From NCBI RefSeq assembly GCF_001469865.1, contig NZ_LOPV01000716.1, positions 1 through 39,694 of the forward strand: DNA of 39,694 bases. Reading direction: 5' to 3'. The notes under the pieces were generated by a model, which was given only the letters and a program-made list of their open reading frames with translations, did not search any database and was not told the DNA's origin. Of the stretch, positions 23,459 to 31,399 are shown piece by piece; the stretch's first letter is position 1, and the number at the start of each line of letters is the position of its first letter. Both the position numbers and the translations under genes were made by a program. This stretch comes from Haloferax profundi. Lineage in GTDB: Archaea > Halobacteriota > Halobacteria > Halobacteriales > Haloferacaceae.

Positions 23459-25258
23459 TTACAGTCGTATCGTGACGACGTTCCCACGTGGCTCGTTCGA
23501 GTCGAACGAGAGCGTTCCACCAGCAAACGTGACGATCCCGTGGACGAGCCATAGCCCGATGCCACTGCCGTGAATGAGTGCGTCTTCTCGTTTTCCCAGT
23601 ATCTCGATCTCCATCCGTGGAATCAGTGGACCGTTATCGGTGACCTGAACGACGAGTTCCCCGTCCGACACGTCGGCGTCGATAGCGACCGCTGGCGTCT
23701 CGGCGTCTGTGTGTTCGAGTGCGTTCATCCCGAGTTCCAGTATCGCCTCTTCTATCTGCGGCGGGAGCGTGAGCGACCCCACGTCGGGGGTGGTCACGTC
23801 GACCGTCGCTTCTGGATAGCGATTCTGGAGCGTCTTCTGAACGTTTTCGAGAATGCCGGGGACGTCGACCGGTTCGGGTATCGGTAGCTCGGTTAGCTCC
23901 GAGGCGACGGTCCGTTGCTTCTCGGCGAGGGCCATCAGATGGTCGCTCACCGAGAAAATCGTCTCGGCGTACCGTGCGATTTCGTCGTCGACGTCCGCTG
24001 ACCGCGAGACGAGTTCGGCATACCCCATCACCACGTTGAGGTCGTTACGGAGGTTGTGCCGCAGGACCCGGTTCAACAGGGCCAACTGCTGTTCGCGGTT
24101 TTTCCGGTTGGTGATGTCCTCTGCGAGGCCAACGATTCGGTAGAGAGAGTCGTCTTTGTCGAAGACGGGAACCGCGCGGTCGTGGACCCATCGGACTGCT
24201 CCGCTCGGTTGTCTGATTCGGTACTCCTCGTCGTAGTGCCCGCGGTCTTGTTCTGCGATGGCTCGTTCGAGGTCAGCTTTGTCCTCGGGATGTACCGCCT
24301 CGAAAAAGGAGCTTGGGTCAGCGTAGAGCGAATCGACTGAGCGACCCCACACACGCTCGTAAGCGGGATTGACGTACAACAGGTTCTCTTTCGAGAGGTC
24401 GGTCACCCAGACGACTTCTTTGATGTTCTCGGTGACTTGTCGAAACAGCTGTTCGCTCTCGGAGAGGTCGTCCAGATAGGTTCGCCGCTCGACCGTACTC
24501 TGAAGAAGCTTCACCAGTGTCTCACACAACTGGTTTTCTTCGGACAGGAACGGACCTTGGTCAGCCGACGGCTTTGGGTCGGTGTAGACGACGGTCAAGG
24601 TAATCTTCTCGTCAGCGGCGGTGTCAGTCCACACCGTGAGCATCTGGTCCGTCTCCACGAACTGTTCGGAAGTCACGGTCGTGTCTCCGACGGTTAGCCG
24701 TGCTTCGGCGCTCTCTGGGTATTGAAACGAGCCGGGGACGTGGTCGACGACTTCCTGAAGCATTTCGGTGAGCGGCCGTGTCGAAGCGTCCGTGAGGATG
24801 TTCGTCACCTGCTGAATCGCCTGCAGCTCTTTGAGCCGTTCACGAAGTGCGATCGTCGGCCAACTATCGTTGATAGCCTTTCGTATCGTGGACACCAATT
24901 CGTCGACGTGGTCCGGTGATTCGTCGTACGAGATGTACTCGGTTGCGTCGGCGGAGATGGCCTTTGCGGCGGTCTCCTCGGTGCCGTCCTTCGGGTACAG
25001 GACCATCGGGAGTTCGGGATAGTCGCGCCGGAGTGAGGATATCAAGCCGACACCGGTCGTGCTCGGAAGGTCGTTCGCACAGACGAGACACTGTATGTCA
25101 GAACGTTCGGAGAGATGGTCGCGGGTCTCGGCCGACCCACGGACGGAAACGACCTCGAACATGGGTTGCCGTTCTAACTCGTCACGGACCTGTTCCGTGT
25201 GGGATTCCGTTCCGGTAACGTAGAGTATGGTCGTCGTTCCGGTAGTCGGGCCATCCAT
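23459..25258 (-). CDS. PAS-domain histidine kinase with receiver-like N terminus
   Basis: A 599-residue soluble sensor kinase. Order: N-terminal receiver-like alpha/beta domain (about 8-130; TTTILYVTGTESHTEQ), a GAF-like middle region (about 155-270), a PAS/PAC domain (about 275-395; QVTENIKEVVWVTDLSKENLL and a PAC tail), the dimerisation H-box LRHNLRND with the phospho-acceptor His401, and a HATPase_c domain ending near 599 (N-box ELGMNALEHTD, G1 box VTDNGPLIP, GSGIGLWLVHGI). It lacks transmembrane segments, so it senses a cytoplasmic signal. ATG 25258 is preceded by a TTTTTATTTT box at 25294-25304. No partner response regulator is adjacent. Signal and target are unknown. Confidence 0.85.
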   Translation of the reverse strand: MDGPTTGTTTILYVTGTESHTEQVRDELERQPMFEVVSVRGSAETRDHLSERSDIQCLVCANDLPSTTGVGLISSLRRDYPELPMVLYPKDGTEETAAKAISADATEYISYDESPDHVDELVSTIRKAINDSWPTIALRERLKELQAIQQVTNILTDASTRPLTEMLQEVVDHVPGSFQYPESAEARLTVGDTTVTSEQFVETDQMLTVWTDTAADEKITLTVVYTDPKPSADQGPFLSEENQLCETLVKLLQSTVERRTYLDDLSESEQLFRQVTENIKEVVWVTDLSKENLLYVNPAYERVWGRSVDSLYADPSSFFEAVHPEDKADLERAIAEQDRGHYDEEYRIRQPSGAVRWVHDRAVPVFDKDDSLYRIVGLAEDITNRKNREQQLALLNRVLRHNLRNDLNVVMGYAELVSRSADVDDEIARYAETIFSVSDHLMALAEKQRTVASELTELPIPEPVDVPGILENVQKTLQNRYPEATVDVTTPDVGSLTLPPQIEEAILELGMNALEHTDAETPAVAIDADVSDGELVVQVTDNGPLIPRMEIEILGKREDALIHGSGIGLWLVHGIVTFAGGTLSFDSNEPRGNVVTIRL

Positions 25259-25405
25259 GATGAGGTGTACGTGGTAAGCAGTAGACGGGGTGCCAAAATA
25301 AAAACCCGATGATAGGTCCTCAGAGCTTGTCACGCACAAGTCACAGCCAAATCGTGGAGTCATCATTTCGTAATCACTTTGTGCACTGCAATCGTACTCA
25401 GGACC

Positions 25406-25510
25406 ATGTCCAAGAAAGCGAAACTCGTACTCGTTCTGGCAGTCGTCGCACTCCTGTACACCGTCTTCTCCGGTGACGGAGAGTCGGTCGAAGTCGAGAT
25501 CGAAGAATAA
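25406..25510 (+). CDS. 34-residue single-span microprotein
   Basis: ATG 25406 to TAA 25508-25510 encodes 34 residues: a lysine-bearing N terminus (MSKKAKL), a hydrophobic span of about 17 residues (LVLVLAVVALLYTVF) and an acidic tail (SGDGESVEVEIEE). The positive-inside pattern predicts N-in, acidic C-out. It lies 148 nt from the divergent kinase start. Codon use is haloarchaeal and the layout (short basic head, one span, acidic tail) is common in small haloarchaeal membrane proteins. It is too short for certainty; expression is unproven. Confidence 0.6.
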   Translation: MSKKAKLVLVLAVVALLYTVFSGDGESVEVEIEE

Positions 25511-25629
25511 ACGCCGTCACCACTCGGTTCTCGATTCTTTGCGTCACGCTCCACGCCAACTAGCGACGAGTATCACAGGCCAGCGACCGGAGCGAACGAC
25601 TTACCCGCGGGCCACCCAAACGGGTGGGC

Positions 25630-26505
25630 ATGTACGGGGTCGTCACACGCAACGCAGACGAAATCGACTGGCCCGAGTTCGACCGCGCGTTCTACGAGGT
25701 CAAAGACGTGACCGGACGCGCCGCCGAACCGGTGTCGAACGCGGTGAACATGGTGTCGTGTTTCGGCGACAACGCCGCCGCCAACGAGAACCCGGACCTC
25801 GTTCCCGTGGACGCCGACGGCAACCTCGCTACCCGCGACCGGACGTACTTCGACTGGGCGTACATCTGCCCGACGAACGAGAAGTACCGCGCCGGTCTGC
25901 TCGAAATCATCGACGACGCCGTCGCCGCCAACGGCGACGTCCGACTCGACGACGTTGGATTCCCGCGCGACGAGTACTGCCACTGTGACCGATGTTCGCG
26001 ACGCTTCGCGGAGTGGGCCGACGAGAACGACCGAGACGCCGACGACGAAGACGCGTGGTTCGAGTGGCGCGCCGAGGTCATCACCGAGTTCGTCGCCGAC
26101 GCCGCCGACCGAATTCCCGGACGCGTCTACCTCACGCTCTACCCCGACCCCTATCCCGGCCACCTCTACCGCCGTGCCGGCCTCGACGTCGAAGCACTCG
26201 CCGAGTACGTCGACGAGTTCGTGGTCCCCCTCTACGACATCGACTACGGGACGACCTATTGGCTCGAGACCATCGCGAGAGGGTTCGTCTCACTTCTCGA
26301 CCCGTACGACGTGGATTTCTCTATCGAACTGTACGCCGTGGACGTGGACGTGGACGCCCTGATTCACGCCATCGAAGTCGCCGACGAGTACGCAAGAGAC
26401 GTGTTGTTCGGGTACGACGCGAGCAACGCTGCCGCGACGCTCCGCCGGATGACCGCCGACGGAAAAGCGGGGAAGACGTTCCACCCGGAAGACGCGACGC
26501 GCTGA
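25630..26505 (+). CDS. putative TIM-barrel glycoside-hydrolase-like protein, function unknown
   Basis: A 291-residue cytoplasmic protein. Motifs resemble barrel enzymes of glycoside-hydrolase-like clans: NEKYRAGLLEIIDDAV (about 78-93), VRLDDVGFPRDEYCHCDRCSR (about 99-119) with the CxCxxC typical of several putative hydrolase families (GH42-like or DUF4015-like), and later VYLTLYPDPYPG, VVPLYDIDYG and FSIELYAVD, one strand per barrel turn. Acidic residues at strand ends (Asp102, Asp103, Asp159, Asp190-region, Glu224) could be catalytic but are not proven. ATG 25630 is chosen; GTG 25624 is an alternative. It lies between the microproteins and has no operon partner. Positions of residues are approximate. 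Confidence 0.55.
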   Translation: MYGVVTRNADEIDWPEFDRAFYEVKDVTGRAAEPVSNAVNMVSCFGDNAAANENPDLVPVDADGNLATRDRTYFDWAYICPTNEKYRAGLLEIIDDAVAANGDVRLDDVGFPRDEYCHCDRCSRRFAEWADENDRDADDEDAWFEWRAEVITEFVADAADRIPGRVYLTLYPDPYPGHLYRRAGLDVEALAEYVDEFVVPLYDIDYGTTYWLETIARGFVSLLDPYDVDFSIELYAVDVDVDALIHAIEVADEYARDVLFGYDASNAAATLRRMTADGKAGKTFHPEDATR

Positions 26506-26541
26506 CGCCGTCGTCGGACCACACGCGGTTCTCCGGGCCGC

Positions 26542-26655
26542 TTAAATCGCGCCGGAGAGGTAGCCGATGACCACGATGCCGAGGAGGAAGATGAGTGTCG
26601 CCACCGCGAACAAGGCGAACATGAGTCGCCGTTGCCCACTCGTCGGTTGTGCCAT
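26542..26655 (-). CDS. 37-residue single-span microprotein
   Basis: ATG 26655 to TAA 26542-26544 encodes 37 residues: MAQPTSGQRRLM, then one hydrophobic span of about 20 residues (FALFAVATLIFLLGIVVIGY) and a short tail LSGAI. Two features support translation: GGAGG at 26664-26668 is a Shine-Dalgarno-like element 8 nt before the ATG, and ATAAGT around 26683-26688 fits a promoter about 28-33 nt upstream. The gene is in the same orientation as the SDR downstream and oppositely oriented to the barrel protein, ending 37 nt from it. Confidence 0.65.
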   Translation of the reverse strand: MAQPTSGQRRLMFALFAVATLIFLLGIVVIGYLSGAI

Positions 26656-26744
26656 GTACACCCCTCCGTACTGTGGGTACTTATCGTAGTCGGCGAGTTG
26701 TCAGCTTTCGATTCGTGGTCGAAAAGAACGAGGTCGAAACGGCG

Positions 26745-27503
26745 TTACGGGACGACGTAGCCACCGTCGACGACCATCGGGTGACCGGTGACGAACGAGG
26801 CGTCGTCTGAACAGAGGTAGACGACGGCACTCGCAATCTCCTCGGGTTTTCCGAGGCGTCCGATTGGTTCGTCTTCGAGGAGTCCGGATTTCGCGTCTTC
26901 GTCACCCTGCGTGAACCGTTCTATCATCGGTGTCTCGATGACACCCGGACAGACCGCGTTGACGCGAACGTTCTCCGTCGCCACTTCGAGGGCCGCAGAG
27001 CGTGTCAGGCCGATGACGCCGTGTTTCGCCGCGTAGTAGTGCGAGAGGTTCGGTCCGCCGGTCATCCCGGCGACCGACGCGGTGTTGACGATGGCACCGC
27101 CGCCGCGTTCGAGGAGGCGCGGAATCTCGTACTTCATGCTGAGGAAGACTCCGGTGAGGTTGATGTCGATGACTCGCTGGAAGTCTTCGAGTTCCATCTC
27201 CGCCATAGAGCCGACTTTGCCCTCGATACCTGCGTTGTTGTGCGCGAAGTCGAGGCCACCGAACGTGTTCACCGTCTCGTCGACGAGGCGGGCGACGTCG
27301 ACCTCTTTCGAGACGTCTGCCTCGATGAAGACCGCTTCACCACCTGCGTCCTCTATCTCGGTGACCACCTGATTTCCTGCGTCTACCTGTACGTCCGAGA
27401 TTGCGACCTTCGCTCCTTCTTCTGCGAACCGGAGTGCAGTCGACCGTCCAATACCCGATGCAGCACCCGTGACGAGTGCCACCTTTCCATCGATTCCTTT
27501 CAT
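26745..27503 (-). CDS. short-chain dehydrogenase/reductase
   Basis: A 252-residue SDR oxidoreductase using NAD(P). Cofactor motif TGAASGIGRSTAL is at 12-24; NNAG at about 90-93; the catalytic triad is Ser in NTASVAG (about 144), Tyr in SHYYAAKHG (about 157-159) with Lys four residues later; PGVIETPM is the substrate lid start and GHPMVVDGG the usual end. Start ATG 27503 was chosen over GTG-like 27533 because MKGIDGKVALVTG is the standard SDR N terminus. It shares motif composition with glucose 1-dehydrogenase, 3-oxoacyl reductase and many other SDRs, so substrate is not assignable. It is a monocistronic gene with a TATA-like TTATTCTTTT box near 27570-27580. Confidence 0.85.
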   Translation of the reverse strand: MKGIDGKVALVTGAASGIGRSTALRFAEEGAKVAISDVQVDAGNQVVTEIEDAGGEAVFIEADVSKEVDVARLVDETVNTFGGLDFAHNNAGIEGKVGSMAEMELEDFQRVIDINLTGVFLSMKYEIPRLLERGGGAIVNTASVAGMTGGPNLSHYYAAKHGVIGLTRSAALEVATENVRVNAVCPGVIETPMIERFTQGDEDAKSGLLEDEPIGRLGKPEEIASAVVYLCSDDASFVTGHPMVVDGGYVVP

Positions 27504-27638
27504 AGTATCACCACGACTCCGACCACCAACCACCGGGCGGTCAGCGCCTGCCCCTGTGAATTAGTCGCACAAAAGAATAATCGCTTTTCAGGGGTTTCAG
27601 ACGGTCAACGAAGACAGAACGAGTCTGACGGACGTCGC

Positions 27639-28355
27639 TCAGTCAAGGTCTTCGAGTGGGTCGGCGTTCCCGAAGTACGGGTCGGCCCCGTCACTGGGTG
27701 CCGCCCAGTCGGCGGCGTTCTGGAGGACGGTCCGAATCTCGGGTTGTTCGTAGATTGGGTACGTCTCGTGCCCCGGTCGGAAGTAGAAGATACGGCCCTT
27801 GCCGCGGGTGTAACAGCATCCACTCCGGAATACCTCTCCGCCTTCGAACCACGACAGAAAGACGAGTTCGTCGGGTGCAGGGATGTCGAATCGCTCACCG
27901 TACATCTCGGCGTTCGGTACTTCGAACGACTCGGGGAGACCTTCGGCGATGGGGTGACCGGGTTCGACCGTCCAGACGCGTTCTCTCTCGCCCGCTTCGC
28001 GCCACTTGAGGGAACACGAGGTGCCCATCAGGCGCTTGAACGGCTTGGAGTAGTGCCCCGAGTGGAGGACGAGCAGTCCCATCCCGTCGCGGACACGGGC
28101 AGTGACCCGGTCTACGACGGCGTCGTCTACCTCGTCGTGGGCTTTGTGCCCCCACCAGACGAGCACGTCCGTCTCGTCGAGGACAGACGCCGGCAGGCCG
28201 TGTTCTGGTTCGTCGAGCGTCGCCGTGTCCACGTCGTGGCCATCCTCGCGGAGGGCGTCGGCGACGACGGTGTGGATGCCATCGGGGTAGACTGCGGCGA
28301 CTTCCTCGCTGTCGCGTTCATGTCGAAACTCGTTCCAGACGGTGACGGTGACCAT
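27639..28355 (-). CDS. ThuA-like domain protein
   Basis: A 238-residue cytoplasmic protein of the ThuA/class I glutamine-amidotransferase-like fold. The N-terminal strand [14 protein letters not shown], the turn [13 protein letters not shown] (about 75-87), the nucleophile-elbow-like [12 protein letters not shown] (about 105-116, where Ser or His replaces the amidotransferase Cys), and [16 protein letters not shown] near the C terminus follow ThuA. Related bacterial ThuA proteins act in trehalose or other disaccharide use. ATG 28355 was chosen over 28382 because VTVTVW is the family start and a CATACTT box sits about 27 nt upstream. No sugar-transport gene is adjacent, so the trehalose link is by family only. 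Confidence 0.75.
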   Translation of the reverse strand: MVTVTVWNEFRHERDSEEVAAVYPDGIHTVVADALREDGHDVDTATLDEPEHGLPASVLDETDVLVWWGHKAHDEVDDAVVDRVTARVRDGMGLLVLHSGHYSKPFKRLMGTSCSLKWREAGERERVWTVEPGHPIAEGLPESFEVPNAEMYGERFDIPAPDELVFLSWFEGGEVFRSGCCYTRGKGRIFYFRPGHETYPIYEQPEIRTVLQNAADWAAPSDGADPYFGNADPLEDLD

Positions 28356-28432
28356 ACACTCGCCGTCGTCAGGTGTCGACAAGTATGCACCGACCTCGGC
28401 CGGTCGTGTCTGTTCACTCCCTGCCGAGGCGT

Positions 28433-29236
28433 CTACCGGCCTTCGAACTCTGGGTCTCGCCGCTCCATGAACGACTCCACGCCTTCGGTGTGGTCGGCAG
28501 TCTCGAAGATGACCGCCTGTGCCGCCGCCTCGTGTTCGATAGCCGCTTCGATGGAGTCGTCCGGTCGGCGGAGCAGCCGTTTAGAAGCGGTGAGTGCCTT
28601 CGTCGGCCCGCCGGCGATTCGGTCGGTCAACTCGTCGAGTTCGGCTTCGAATTCGTCCTCGCCGGCGACGCGGTTCACGACACCGAGTTCGAGTGCCCGT
28701 TCGGGACCGAGCAGTTCGCCCGTGTAGACGAGTTCCATCGCCACGTTCCGGCCGACGAGTCTCGGGAGCAGATACGAGAGTCCCGAGTCGACGGCGAGTC
28801 CGACGCGGCGGAAGCCGAACCCGACGTGGGCGTCTTCGTGGAGAAGTTGCATATCACAGGCGATGGCGAGTGCACCGCCGGCACCGACTGCTGGCCCGTC
28901 GATGGCGGCGATTGTCGGGAGGTCACAATCGTAGACGCGACGGACACAGTCGGCAGTGTCGTGGACGACGTGGTCGACGGCGTCTGGAAGCGACAACGCG
29001 CCGGCCTGTAACTCTAACATGGCGTTCACGTCGCCACCGGCGCAGAACGCGCCGTTGGCCCCGCGGAAGACGACACACCTCGTCTCGTCGGGGAGCGAGT
29101 CGAGTGCCTCGCGGACCCCTGCCGTCACCTCGACAGTGAGCGCGTTTCGTACCGCTGGCGCGTCGAGCGTCACTGTGGCGACGCCCGCGTCGATATCGAG
29201 TCGTACCGCCTCGGAGTCGAGTTCCACCTCGGTCAT
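28433..29236 (-). CDS. enoyl-CoA hydratase/isomerase (crotonase family)
   Basis: A 267-residue crotonase. The fold's [16 protein letters not shown] (about 17-32), the oxyanion-hole segment [15 protein letters not shown] (about 63-77), [15 protein letters not shown] (about 108-122) and a Glu or Asp near [11 protein letters not shown] are family features. ATG 29236 is preceded by a TTTTTC box at 29260-29266, giving a leaderless mRNA; an upstream ATG at 29332 is not homologous. It lies downstream of menC with a 73-nt gap but is distinct from MenB at 33685, which has the WAVGGGHSLH signature. Candidate roles are fatty acid or other enoyl-CoA hydration. Substrate undetermined. Confidence 0.85.
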   Translation of the reverse strand: MTEVELDSEAVRLDIDAGVATVTLDAPAVRNALTVEVTAGVREALDSLPDETRCVVFRGANGAFCAGGDVNAMLELQAGALSLPDAVDHVVHDTADCVRRVYDCDLPTIAAIDGPAVGAGGALAIACDMQLLHEDAHVGFGFRRVGLAVDSGLSYLLPRLVGRNVAMELVYTGELLGPERALELGVVNRVAGEDEFEAELDELTDRIAGGPTKALTASKRLLRRPDDSIEAAIEHEAAAQAVIFETADHTEGVESFMERRDPEFEGR

Positions 29237-29309
29237 CTTCGACGCAGACGTGCAGAATCGTGAAAAACGTTTGGTCCGTGGAGAGTTGAATCGGGGAAAG
29301 AGTCCGGGC

Positions 29310-30350
29310 TCAGTCGAAGAGCGACGCGACATCGATGCCGAGACCCGGTCCTTCTGGAACGGTCATCGCGCCATCTCTCACGGGGGCGGGGTCGGGTGCG
29401 AGGTCGGCATCGAGGAAGGAAGCGGTCGCGAGGCCGTGTGCCCGAATCCGGGGGAGCGTGGCCGCGACGTGAAGCGCACCGAGTCGGGCGACGACGGCGT
29501 CGATGGTGGTCGTGACGACGACGCCGGCACCGGCGTCTTCGGCCCGTTCAGCGACCGAGAGAACACGTTCCGGCCCACCGAGCGCCATGGGCTTACAGAC
29601 GAGTACGTCGGCCGCGTTCGACGCAATCGCGCGTTCCGGCGACACCGCTGCGAGTGATTCGTCGAGGGCGATTGGCGTGTCGTGGAGTCGCCGTAAGGCG
29701 GCGTGGCCGTCGAGTACCTCCGCAGCGAGCGGTTGTTCGAGGTATTCGAGTTCGAGGGACGCGATGCCATCGAGGAATCGGTCTGCCGTCCAGCGGTCCC
29801 ACGCACCGTTCGCATCGGCCCGAATCGACACAGTCGGACCGACAGCATCGCGGACCGCCGAAAGGCGCTCGATATCGTCTTCCGGGGCGCGCGCGCCGAC
29901 CTTCACTTTCAGACAGTCGTATCCGGCAGCAACGGCGTCCATCGCGGCTTCGACCGTCGATTCGACACCCGAGTCGCCGATGGTCGAATTCACCGGAACC
30001 GAGGTGTGTGAGTCGGTGGCTAGCGAGGACGAGAGCGCAAACGAGGACGTAAGCGACCTGTCCTCGTCGCGGGCGCGAGCGTCAGCGAGTGCGAGTGAGA
30101 CGGCGTGTCTCGCCGCTGGTGTGTCGTCCAGCGTTCCGTCGGTGAGCGCTGTCTCTGGGTCGCCGACCGATTCGAGTGCATTCCGGCACTCGGCGAGCGA
30201 TTCCGTCCATCCCGGAAGCGGTGTCGCTTCGCCGACGCCAGTCGCGTCCGCTGTCTCGACGGCGACGAGGAACCCTTCACGGCGGTCGATATCGCCCTTC
30301 GCTGTCGAGAGCGGACGTCGCAAGTCGACGGCGAACTCGCGGACGCGCAT
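29310..30350 (-). CDS. menC: o-succinylbenzoate synthase
   Basis: A 346-residue enolase-superfamily enzyme that dehydrates SHCHC to o-succinylbenzoate in menaquinone synthesis. Family marks: the N-terminal capping part (RVREFAVDLRRPLSTAKG), Lys in DCLKVKVGARAPEDD, the metal ligands Asp in RADANGAW, Glu in LEYLEQPL and Asp in ALDESL, and Lys in VCKPMALGG. An unusual acidic loop rich in Ser and Asp sits around residues 100-125. The start ATG 30350 overlaps the menA stop by one base (TGATG), so the two are translationally coupled. Adjacent men genes give strong support. Confidence 0.9.
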   Translation of the reverse strand: MRVREFAVDLRRPLSTAKGDIDRREGFLVAVETADATGVGEATPLPGWTESLAECRNALESVGDPETALTDGTLDDTPAARHAVSLALADARARDEDRSLTSSFALSSSLATDSHTSVPVNSTIGDSGVESTVEAAMDAVAAGYDCLKVKVGARAPEDDIERLSAVRDAVGPTVSIRADANGAWDRWTADRFLDGIASLELEYLEQPLAAEVLDGHAALRRLHDTPIALDESLAAVSPERAIASNAADVLVCKPMALGGPERVLSVAERAEDAGAGVVVTTTIDAVVARLGALHVAATLPRIRAHGLATASFLDADLAPDPAPVRDGAMTVPEGPGLGIDVASLFD

Positions 30351-31288
30351 CACGCGAAGACCAGTCCGACCGAGAAGAGGACGGCGTATAGCGCGAGTAA
30401 CTTCCCGGTGTCTTCGAGCGCCGGGTTGAGTTTCGCGCCTTTCGTCTCGGTGACGACGGTTCGAGCGATGCGCGCCGCGATGGGCATCGAGAGGACTGGG
30501 AGCAGGACGAACCACTCGAAGTCGAACTGCGTCCAGAGGACGACCGGAACCGCGTAGGCGAGGACGAGCATTCCGACGTACTCGGCGCGGGCGAACCCGT
30601 AGCCGAATCGGACTGCGAGCGTCCGCTTGCCCGTCGTCGCGTCCTCTTCCTTGTCGCGGACGTTGTTCACGACGAGAATGTTCGTCGAGATGGCCGCGAT
30701 GGGGAGGCTGGCGAGGACGGCGACGAGCGGAACCGTCCCCGGTGGGATACCCATCGACAGCGGTTCAGCGAGGATGCTCGCAGCTTGGACGTAGTACGTG
30801 CCGACGACGGCGACGAGGCCGAAGAAGACGAAGACGAACAGGTCGCCCAGACCGTGGTAGCCGAGTGGGTACGGGCCGCCGGTGTAGGCGATGCCCGAGG
30901 CGACAGAGAGGAGGCCGATGACGAGGATGGGCACGCCACCGACGTAGACGAGATACGTTCCGAGGACGATGGCGACGGCGAACGTGAGGTACATCGCCCG
31001 CTTCACGTCGGCCGGAGGGATGAGGCCCCCCGCAGTCACGCGGGTGAACCCTTCGCGGGCCTCGGTGTCGGCACCCTGAACCGCGTCGTAGTAGTCGTTC
31101 GCGAAGTTGGTGCCAATCTGGATGAGAAGTGCCCCGACCAGTGCCGCGAGCGCTGGCAACGCGGCGAAGACGCCTTCGTGGACGGCGAGCGCGGTGCCGA
31201 CGAAGACGGGCGCGGCCGCCGCCGGGAGCGTCTGGGGCCGCGACGCCATCACCCACGCTTGCCTGCGAGAGATGTCCTGCGTACTCAT
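30350..31288 (-). CDS. menA: 1,4-dihydroxy-2-naphthoate polyprenyltransferase
   Basis: A 312-residue UbiA-family membrane enzyme that attaches the isoprenoid chain to dihydroxynaphthoate, giving demethylmenaquinone. The first Asp-rich motif NFANDYYDAVQGAD is at about 62-75 and the second NNVRDKEEDATTGKRTLA at about 197-214, characteristic of MenA; eight to nine spans fill the rest. Start ATG 31288 lies about 27 nt from a TTTGAC box near 31313. menA and menC form a two-gene operon read leftward. The UbiA enzyme at 2283 belongs to a different subfamily, supporting the assignment here by motif and context. Confidence 0.92.
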   Translation of the reverse strand: MSTQDISRRQAWVMASRPQTLPAAAAPVFVGTALAVHEGVFAALPALAALVGALLIQIGTNFANDYYDAVQGADTEAREGFTRVTAGGLIPPADVKRAMYLTFAVAIVLGTYLVYVGGVPILVIGLLSVASGIAYTGGPYPLGYHGLGDLFVFVFFGLVAVVGTYYVQAASILAEPLSMGIPPGTVPLVAVLASLPIAAISTNILVVNNVRDKEEDATTGKRTLAVRFGYGFARAEYVGMLVLAYAVPVVLWTQFDFEWFVLLPVLSMPIAARIARTVVTETKGAKLNPALEDTGKLLALYAVLFSVGLVFA

Positions 31289-31368
31289 TGGGTGCTACTC
31301 AGGGCGGGCCGGGCGTCAAAGTTCGGTTTGTCGATTGGGCGGTGACCGACAGGTTGCACAGAGCCGGT

Positions 31369-31376
31369 GATTTATA
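31369..31376 (+). promoter_or_regulatory. TATA box of GH3 gene
   Basis: ATTTATAC, centred about 28 nt before the ATG at 31400, fits a leaderless haloarchaeal transcript and decides the start. Confidence 0.5.
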
Positions 31377-31399
31377 CGCGTGTAGATTGGCTACCAGAT

